Assembly (NCBI RefSeq): GCF_964186585.1
Contig: NZ_OZ075067.1
Coordinates: 310,001 to 374,000, forward strand
DNA: 64,000 nucleotides
Direction: 5' to 3'
Origin: Microbacterium sp. MM2322
GTDB lineage: Bacteria; Actinomycetota; Actinomycetes; Actinomycetales; Microbacteriaceae
Shown here: positions 58,843-64,000 of the stretch, one piece after another
How positions within the stretch are numbered: the first letter of the stretch is position 1
How the letters are laid out: each line of letters starts with the position of its first letter
The notes under the pieces: model-generated
Seen by the model: only the letters and a program-made list of their open reading frames with translations
What the model was told of the DNA's origin: nothing
Database searches by the model: none
Program-made: the position numbers and the translations under genes

Positions 58843-59655
58843 TCATGCTTCTTGATGACCCGAAGATCGGCGGACGGCCAGATAGGCCGGGGGTCCCTCG
58901 ACGAGGTACCGCTTCGCCAATCTCCGGGGCTCCAGCATGAGCCGCCACATCTTCACGAATCGCGTGCGCGCCACCCATCGTGGTGCGCGCGAGACTCGAC
59001 CTGCCAGGAAGTCGACCACCGCGTCGAACGCGAGCAGGACGCGCGCGCCCGTCGCTTCGCCGTAGGCGTCGATCCAGTCCTCTTGCAGGGGTTTCCCCAT
59101 GCAGACGATCACGAGGTCCGCATCCGTGTGACTGATCTTCTCCGCAATCGCGGCAGACGCGGCAGACGACGCGACCTCGGCACGGTTCGGCGTCCAGTGA
59201 CCGATCAGCGAGACACCCGGCCACTGCGCGACGACTCTGCGGTGGAGGGACTCTCGCGTCGCCGGTGAGCCGCCCACGACCGCGACGCGCCAGCGTTCGC
59301 TGTTCGCGCGTCGCAGGATGTCGCCGATCAGATCGTTGCCCGACAGGCGCGGCCAATCGGCCCCTGTCAACCGTCGGACCTGCGAGGCGATCGGCGCGCC
59401 GTCGATCAGATTGAGATGCCGGATGCCGTGGCCCGCGCCGACGACATGGCTCGCCGCATGATGCACGTGATCGAGGTTCACCGAGGTGACGGCCAGTGGC
59501 GCGCGGCTGTGGTCGTGGACGGTGTCCGCGATCGCGTCGCACGCGCCCCGCGCGTCGGTGAGATGGACCTTTGTTCCCGCGATGCGGATCGTGGGAGGGC
59601 CGGCCGACGACGGCGCGGAAATGGTCGCAGTCGGCGCCATTGCACGCGTGGCCAT
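58843..59655 (-). CDS. WecG/TagA/CpsF-family glycosyltransferase
   Basis: Transfers an N-acetylmannosamine-type sugar to a lipid-linked acceptor in teichoic acid or polysaccharide assembly. 270 aa. Blocks: VTSVNLDHVHHA (the TagA TxN/D segment), LIDGAPIAS, RLTGADWPRLSGNDLIGDIL, VAVVGGSPATRE, DLVIVCMGKPLQEDWI and LLAFDAVVDFLAGRVSRAPRW, then a basic membrane-binding tail. ATG 59,655 follows GAGGGGAG. The C-terminal residues depend on one G that copy 1 lacks. Confidence 0.9.
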   Translation of the reverse strand: MATRAMAPTATISAPSSAGPPTIRIAGTKVHLTDARGACDAIADTVHDHSRAPLAVTSVNLDHVHHAASHVVGAGHGIRHLNLIDGAPIASQVRRLTGADWPRLSGNDLIGDILRRANSERWRVAVVGGSPATRESLHRRVVAQWPGVSLIGHWTPNRAEVASSAASAAIAEKISHTDADLVIVCMGKPLQEDWIDAYGEATGARVLLAFDAVVDFLAGRVSRAPRWVARTRFVKMWRLMLEPRRLAKRYLVEGPPAYLAVRRSSGHQEA

Positions 59656-59916
59656 CAGCGGGCTCCCCTCGCCCGAACCGCACCACGACCATGCGCACGC
59701 GTCATTCGTTCGTTCCCCATGAACGTCCTGTCCCCCAGATGTTGTCGCAGGCCCCAACCTGCCCCCCAGTGTGCGGATCCGATCCGCGGTCCCCCCGTTC
59801 CCGGCATCCATCCCCCCGATGCCACCCGGCGCGCCGACCCCTCGGCGTTCCTTCGTTCCTCCCCCAGCCGCCAGGTGGCTCACCACGCGCACAGTCCCCT
59901 TCGACGCGTGGAGTTT

Positions 59917-59965
59917 GGGCTCTTCGTACGAGGTCGTTCCGGGAACGAAGACGTACGAAGAGCCC
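59917..59965. repeat. Large perfect hairpin in the intergenic region
   Basis: GGGCTCTTCGTACG (59,917-59,930) and its exact complement (59,952-59,965), with an inner TCGTTCC/GGAACGA stem (59,934-59,948). In the otherwise gene-free 59,656-60,270 stretch; copy 1 has a damaged version near 35,657-35,704. Confidence 0.75.
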
Positions 59966-60115
59966 GGGCAGACATGGATGCGGCCCCCAAGCGCGCCCCC
60001 AATTCTTCTGCTGCCGCCGTGTGCCGTGTCAGCTCCCCAAAGCCTTCACAGCGGCGATACCCGAACGTTACTCGCCCGCGCGATGTCCACCAATAGGGGG
60101 ACAAACCTAATCTCC

Positions 60116-60133
60116 TGTCCCCCAAATGGGGGA
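60116..60133. promoter_or_regulatory. GTCCCCC-AAAT-GGGGGAC palindrome, candidate operator
   Basis: Perfect 7-bp arms around AAAT, ~140 nt upstream of the LAxTG protein gene, with a third GGGGGAC ~20 nt further upstream. Likely a protein-binding site for control of the surface operon. Confidence 0.5.
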
Positions 60134-60270
60134 CACGTTGCGGGGTTGGTTAGGGGATCCTGATCGGAATACGGGAGGACGGTCGAGGCGATCGCGGGTA
60201 GCGTTGCGGCGTAGTTCGAGCGCGGGTTCATCCGATCGCGCCGACTCGACGGCCGTTTGGGGAGGCTGAC

Positions 60271-60930
60271 ATGTGGGGGATTATTTGGCGTGCCACGATC
60301 GTGGTCGCAGTCATCGCGGGGGCGGGATCTACGTCGGCGTTCGCCGCCGACGGATCGTACGTACCGAAGCCGCCGACCGGCTCGGGAATCGACGGGTCGA
60401 CGGCGCAGTCGCTGTGCATCGGCCAGGCTCCGACCATCGATTATTCGATCGTCCGGGTGGGCGGGGGGTCTGCGGCCGAAGCGCGCCGGGCAGACGCTCG
60501 GGCGGAACTCGTCTTCTCGGGCGACGGGAAGCAACTGGTCGTTCCGCTCGCGACCGCGAGCGACGGTACCGGTGAGGGGTCCGTCCTCTGGCCGGGCGTG
60601 ACCGTCGACAGTGCGGGAACCGTCACCGCCCTTCCGGGGTGGGTTCGCTCTGGCGACGAGTGGCAGCCTCGTGACGACGCCGCCGCATGGACGACGGATG
60701 ACATCACCGCGCAGCTCCGCGTCGGAGACGAGCGTCTCGATGTGCCGCTCGCCTATCCGGGCTACTCCGATGAGTGCGCCACGCCCGCGGGCGTCGCGTC
60801 CAGTCAGACGCCCGGCGGGCTGGCGATGACGGGCGGGCAGATGCCGGTGGTCGCCGCCGTGGGTGGCACTGCGGCCGTCGTCGCAGGTGTGCTCCTGGTC
60901 GCGCGCCGCCGTCGGCGTGTCGAGTCGTGA
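60271..60930 (+). CDS. Sortase-anchored surface protein with LAxTG motif
   Basis: 219 aa. Signal peptide at residues 1-25 ending AFAADGS; a single beta-rich domain (about 45-170) with two Cys; then LAMTG at residues 184-188, a hydrophobic helix VVAAVGGTAAVVAGVLLVA and the tail RRRRRVES. LAxTG is the class E sortase signal known in high-G+C Gram-positive bacteria, so the protein is probably linked to the cell wall. ATG 60,271 has GGAGG upstream. Its stop overlaps the DUF4012 start (GTGA), tying the two together. No sortase gene lies in the window. Confidence 0.82.
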   Translation: MWGIIWRATIVVAVIAGAGSTSAFAADGSYVPKPPTGSGIDGSTAQSLCIGQAPTIDYSIVRVGGGSAAEARRADARAELVFSGDGKQLVVPLATASDGTGEGSVLWPGVTVDSAGTVTALPGWVRSGDEWQPRDDAAAWTTDDITAQLRVGDERLDVPLAYPGYSDECATPAGVASSQTPGGLAMTGGQMPVVAAVGGTAAVVAGVLLVARRRRRVES

Positions 60931-62678
60931 GGGCGCGCGGACGACTGATCCTGTTCGCCGGAGCTGTGCTCCTGGTCGGTAGTGCGGCGGCTGTGGTCCA
61001 CGTGGGGCGGACGGCGATCGATCTGCAGCATGCGATCGAAGCGGCCGGCGTCCACGCCGAGGCTGCGGTGAAGGATGTCGCTGCGGGGGACATCACCGGT
61101 GCGGAGAAGGCCGCGTCGCTGCTCTCTGCCGAGATCGGACCGGCGATCCCGACGGATGATCCGGTGTGGGGGGCGGCGGAGGCGGTTCCCGGCATCGGTG
61201 CGAATCTGTCCGCAGCGCGTCGGGCGGCGGTGGCGATGGAACGCGTGGGCGAGAACGTTGCGCCGCCTCTGCTCGCCACCGCCCGGAAACTCGCCGACGC
61301 TGACGCTCCCGCGGCGATCGGCGTTCTTCGCGAGGCGGCACCCGACCTGGAGCGCGTGGCGGCCACGCGCGACGACATCGCCGACGATCTTGCGGGGATC
61401 GACCGCTCCGCCCTCATCCCGCAACTGTCGGACGGTGTCGCCAAGATCGTCGACGCGATCGACCGACTGAAGCCCCTCACCGAGGGTGCGGACCAGTTGG
61501 CCGGCGTCCTGCCCGCGTTCCTGGGGGCAGACGGCGACCGCCGCATCCTGGTCATGCTCCAGAACCCCGCCGAACTCCGAACCGGGGGCGGCATCACGGG
61601 AACCTTCCTCGAGCTCGACGCCCGCGACGGTCGTGTCTCGCTCGTGGCTCAACGCGATTCGTCTCAGTTCACGTCCGCCGCCGAGCCGCTCGTTCCGGTG
61701 CCGGAGGGGGAGACCCGCGCCCTCGGCGACGGCATCGGGCGGTACGTGCAGAACACGTCGATGACCGCCGACTTCACCGTGACCGCGCAGCTCGCCTCAG
61801 CATGGTGGACCCGGAGCGGGATGTCGGCGCCTGACGCCGTCGTCTCAGTGGACCCCATCGTCCTCGCGGCAGTCCTCGGTGTGATCGGACCCGTCGAGAC
61901 GTCGGCGGGGGCGCTCGACCAGAAGAACGTCGTCGACCGTCTGCTGGTCGAGCCCTATCGCACGCTCGATCAGGATGCGCAGGGGCGCTGGTTCGCGGAT
62001 GCCGCCGCCGCGGTCTTCACCGCGGTCACCGAGCGGGCGCGGCCCGTCGCGATGATCCCCGCCCTCGCGGGCGCCGTCGACGAGGGACGCATCTCCGTGT
62101 GGAGCCGTGATCCCGACGAGCAGTCGGTGTTGGCGCGGACCCCGTTCGCAGGTCCTCTCGCTCGCCAGGACGCAGCCGGCCCGGACGCCTTCGCGGCGTA
62201 CTTCAATGACGCGACCGGCGGGAAGCTGACCCCGTACCTCTCGGTCGGACTGGGGATCCGGTCGGGCGTGTGCCGGGCTGACGAGCTCCGCGAGGTAGAG
62301 GTCGAGGTCGATCTCGGCAGCGCTCTCACGCGAGCCGAGGGTCGGACCTTGCCGATCAGTGTCACCGGCGGGGGCGCCTACGGCATTCCCGCCGGCCACA
62401 TCGCTCCCGTGGTGACGGTGGTCGCGCCTCCGGGGTGGTTCGTGGGGGGCGTCGAGATCGACGGGCAGCCGGTGGCGGCGGCGAATGCTCGAGTCGGCGA
62501 CCGCCCCTCGGTCACTCACCGTGTGGACCTGCCGCCAGGCGAATCGCACTCGGTGGCCTTCCGCTTCGTCGCCGGCCCGAACGTCGAGTCGGGGAACCGA
62601 TCGCCGTCTCTTCTCCACACTCCGCTGCTCGAATCCGTCGACGTGCGGTCGGGCGCGATCGCCTGCCGAGCCTCGTAA
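60927..62678 (+). CDS. DUF4012 membrane-anchored exported protein
   Basis: 583 aa. One membrane segment at about residues 6-25 (LILFAGAVLLVGSAAAVVHV), helical stretch to ~180, then the DUF4012 core: RRILVMLQNPAELRTGGGITGTFLELDARDGRVSLV, YVQNTSMTADFTVTAQLASAWW, VVSVDPIVLAAVLGVIGPV and VDRLLVEPYRTL. DUF4012 proteins are common in actinobacterial exopolysaccharide regions and resemble LytR-CpsA-Psr-type partners in context, but their activity is not established. GTG start, translationally coupled to the LAxTG protein. Confidence 0.9.
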   Translation: MRARGRLILFAGAVLLVGSAAAVVHVGRTAIDLQHAIEAAGVHAEAAVKDVAAGDITGAEKAASLLSAEIGPAIPTDDPVWGAAEAVPGIGANLSAARRAAVAMERVGENVAPPLLATARKLADADAPAAIGVLREAAPDLERVAATRDDIADDLAGIDRSALIPQLSDGVAKIVDAIDRLKPLTEGADQLAGVLPAFLGADGDRRILVMLQNPAELRTGGGITGTFLELDARDGRVSLVAQRDSSQFTSAAEPLVPVPEGETRALGDGIGRYVQNTSMTADFTVTAQLASAWWTRSGMSAPDAVVSVDPIVLAAVLGVIGPVETSAGALDQKNVVDRLLVEPYRTLDQDAQGRWFADAAAAVFTAVTERARPVAMIPALAGAVDEGRISVWSRDPDEQSVLARTPFAGPLARQDAAGPDAFAAYFNDATGGKLTPYLSVGLGIRSGVCRADELREVEVEVDLGSALTRAEGRTLPISVTGGGAYGIPAGHIAPVVTVVAPPGWFVGGVEIDGQPVAAANARVGDRPSVTHRVDLPPGESHSVAFRFVAGPNVESGNRSPSLLHTPLLESVDVRSGAIACRAS

Positions 62679-62756
62679 TGACGGATATTTGAGGCGGCTA
62701 TGTGAAGATCGGCCGTCATCCCTGTTGTGGGGAAGGCCTTTCCGTTAGCATGAGAG

Positions 62757-62918
62757 CGCCATCCCCCAAGGATTCCCCCGCCGTTCCCCAAGCGGTGTCG
62801 ACGCGCACTGTCCCCAAACTCTGCGCGTCTGCGGTGCATCCGGATGGTTACGCGGACCCTCTCTCGCCGCAGTCCCCACTGATCGGGCCCAGAGAGGGTC
62901 CGCTCTCTTTCTTCTTCT
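62757..62918 (+). ncRNA. Candidate C-rich small RNA
   Basis: TAGCAT at 62,746-62,751 with TTGTGG 15 nt upstream could start a ~160-nt transcript ending in the terminator at 62,890. It has five separated CCCC or CCCCC runs and no convincing coding frame. No known RNA family recognised. Confidence 0.35.
62890..62916 (+). terminator. Intrinsic terminator
   Basis: AGAGAG-GGTCCG-CTCTCT followed by TTCTTCTTC, between the DUF4012 gene and the leftward regulator. Confidence 0.7.
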
Positions 62919-62958
62919 GAGGACGACGTATCACCGAGGTGTAGCGCCTTCGCGACGC

Positions 62959-64000
62959 TCAGTGCCCGAGCGTTCCCGTCTCGTCCGGTCCCACGATCGC
63001 CTGCAGCTTCGCGATCAGATCGGTGCGTGATGTTGCCCCGAGCCGACGGCGGATGCGTGCGATGTGATGTTCTGCGGTTCGCGGCGAGATGAAGATGGCC
63101 TCGCCGATCTCGGCGTAGGTCATCCCGCTCAGCACGAGGCCGGCCACCTCCCTCTCGCGCGCACTCAACACGCCGCCCTCGCCCAGAGGGGATGTGCCGT
63201 CCGCGACTGTCGCAGGCGTGACGTTCGGGTGGAGCTGTCGCGCGAACGCGGCGAGTCTCGAGCTGGCGCGACGATCTCGAGCGCGTTCCGAGAGAGCGAC
63301 GGCCAGGCGAGCACCCTCCCACGAGTACCCCAACGATCCGAGGCGAGCGGCCGCCCGCTCCACGCGGTCGATATCGCTGTCGTCCACTCGTGCGCGCGAC
63401 CACTCCGCCGTCGCGGCGGCCATCACCGCCGCGACTCGTGAATCACGGGCCGCGCCGGTCAAGGCACGGCTCGCGTGCGGCAGCGCGTGGGCATCGCCGG
63501 AGGTGAGCGCGCGCTGATACTTCGACCACAGCAACGGAACCCTCCAGAGGGGAGGGTCGCCCAGACCGTGCAGGATGCCCCGCAACGCGTCGATGGCGGG
63601 ATCCACCCGCTCGGCATCGTCGAACAGGGCGGACGTCTCGATGAAATCGCGCAGGGGATGCAGGAGGTAGAGATCCGGTTCTACGTGGCGTAGGTCGTCG
63701 CGCACTCGCTCCCACACGGCCTGCAGTTCTTCGTGCGTTCCGTAACGTCGGACGTGGGCGAGCATCACCGCGTCGCGGATCAACACCTCGCGTCCACTCA
63801 GTGGCAGGGGGGATGCGTCTACGTCCGCCAGTCGCGCTGCCGCCTCCTCGGGGTTCTGCCGGTGCACCGCGATCCACGCGGACCACAGCAGGAGACGGGA
63901 CCGCGCCCACGGTCCGCTGTGCTCCTCCATCAGGGCGTCGCTCACGACGTTGGCCGCCGTGTCGATCTCGCCCAGGTTGAGTGCGGTGATGGCGGCGATC
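62959..64000 (-). CDS. LuxR-type transcriptional regulator (5' end outside window)
   Basis: C-terminal LuxR helix-turn-helix at the last ~65 residues: LSAREREVAGLVLSGMTYAEIGEAIFISPRTAEHHIARIRRRL. Upstream are helical repeats (WSAWIAVHRQNPEEAAARLADV, LFDDAERVDPAIDALRGILHGL) like those of large LuxR (LAL-type) regulators, and the damaged copy shows an ATPase-like region further upstream. It may control the adjacent surface genes (inference from position only). Confidence 0.87.
   Translation of the reverse strand, partial: IAAITALNLGEIDTAANVVSDALMEEHSGPWARSRLLLWSAWIAVHRQNPEEAAARLADVDASPLPLSGREVLIRDAVMLAHVRRYGTHEELQAVWERVRDDLRHVEPDLYLLHPLRDFIETSALFDDAERVDPAIDALRGILHGLGDPPLWRVPLLWSKYQRALTSGDAHALPHASRALTGAARDSRVAAVMAAATAEWSRARVDDSDIDRVERAAARLGSLGYSWEGARLAVALSERARDRRASSRLAAFARQLHPNVTPATVADGTSPLGEGGVLSAREREVAGLVLSGMTYAEIGEAIFISPRTAEHHIARIRRRLGATSRTDLIAKLQAIVGPDETGTLGH

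Larger units (their letters stand above)
40871..64000. repeat. Tandem copy 2 of the ~24.26-kb segment (damaged left part, clean right part, continues past window)
   Basis: Begins with 22 nt matching 16,614-16,635, skips 47 nt of copy 1, and then follows copy 1 gene by gene. Indels and substitutions are dense to about 51.5 kb, and the last one noted is the lost G at about 52,224. From there on all genes read through. Confidence 0.95.

Noticed and set aside
62702..62920. 72-codon gene after DUF4012
   Set aside because: No ribosome-binding site, Pro/Ser-rich with no fold, and it runs into the terminator.
16613..64000. Genuine tandem duplication followed by pseudogene decay
   Set aside because: Damage is complementary and centred on the joint, includes tRNA and promoter DNA alike, and leaves no gene broken in both copies apart from the luxR end.

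Overview
The window is about 70% G+C and looks like the chromosome of a Microbacterium-type actinobacterium (Microbacteriaceae). The basis is the codon use, the 6C small RNA, the ArgA-type acetyltransferase, the TreS/maltokinase pair, the LAxTG-type sorting signal and the many leaderless TANNNT promoters. No comparison with a database was possible.

Layout of the unique part (1-16.6 kb). First comes a catabolic cluster: an ethanolamine-type amino-acid/amine permease (leftward, running off the window), diverging from an operon of a glutamine-synthetase-like gamma-glutamyl ligase, a class I amidotransferase-like gamma-glutamyl hydrolase, an aldehyde dehydrogenase, a short-chain dehydrogenase and an FCD-type GntR regulator. 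Together they make a plausible route for an amino alcohol: import, gamma-glutamylation, oxidation to aldehyde and acid, then hydrolysis back to glutamate. Next is a stretch with two unknown membrane proteins embedded in six short palindromic elements (four 76-nt type A, two 69-nt type B). Then follow a leftward transglutaminase plus circularly permuted ATP-grasp/alpha-E operon, argA, an anchored exported protein, a 6C RNA, a small SseB-like protein, radA and an alpha/beta hydrolase.

From 16,613 to the end the window holds the same ~24.26 kb twice in tandem: copy 1 is 16,613-40,870, and copy 2 starts at 40,871 and leaves the window at 64,000. The copies are not independent genes. Copy 1 reads cleanly to about 29,670 and is then increasingly full of small indels up to 40,870. 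Copy 2 is full of indels from 40,871 to about 52,224 and then clean. Damage is centred on a blunt junction at 40,870/40,871 that joins the inside of a luxR-type gene to the inside of the alpha/beta hydrolase gene. This is what two low-quality ends of an untrimmed circular contig look like when joined, so I treat the duplication as an assembly artefact. The best single-copy reading is copy 1 up to about 29.4 kb continued by copy 2 from about 53.6 kb.

Read that way, the repeated segment carries a TRIC-type channel protein, L-lactate dehydrogenase, a 14-TM MFS exporter, a DUF429 protein, tRNA-Ser(CGA), a small membrane protein, the Hen1-Pnkp RNA-repair pair, a GH13 trehalose-synthase-like enzyme, a DUF3072 protein, maltokinase, a GNAT enzyme, a RibD_C-type reductase and a DksA/TraR-type zinc protein. 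It ends in an envelope-polysaccharide and surface group: a GT2 fragment, a Gfo/Idh/MocA oxidoreductase, a WecG/TagA glycosyltransferase, a LAxTG surface protein, a DUF4012 protein and a LuxR-type regulator. In the feature list, genes are described in full at the clean copy; damaged copies have short entries naming the damage.
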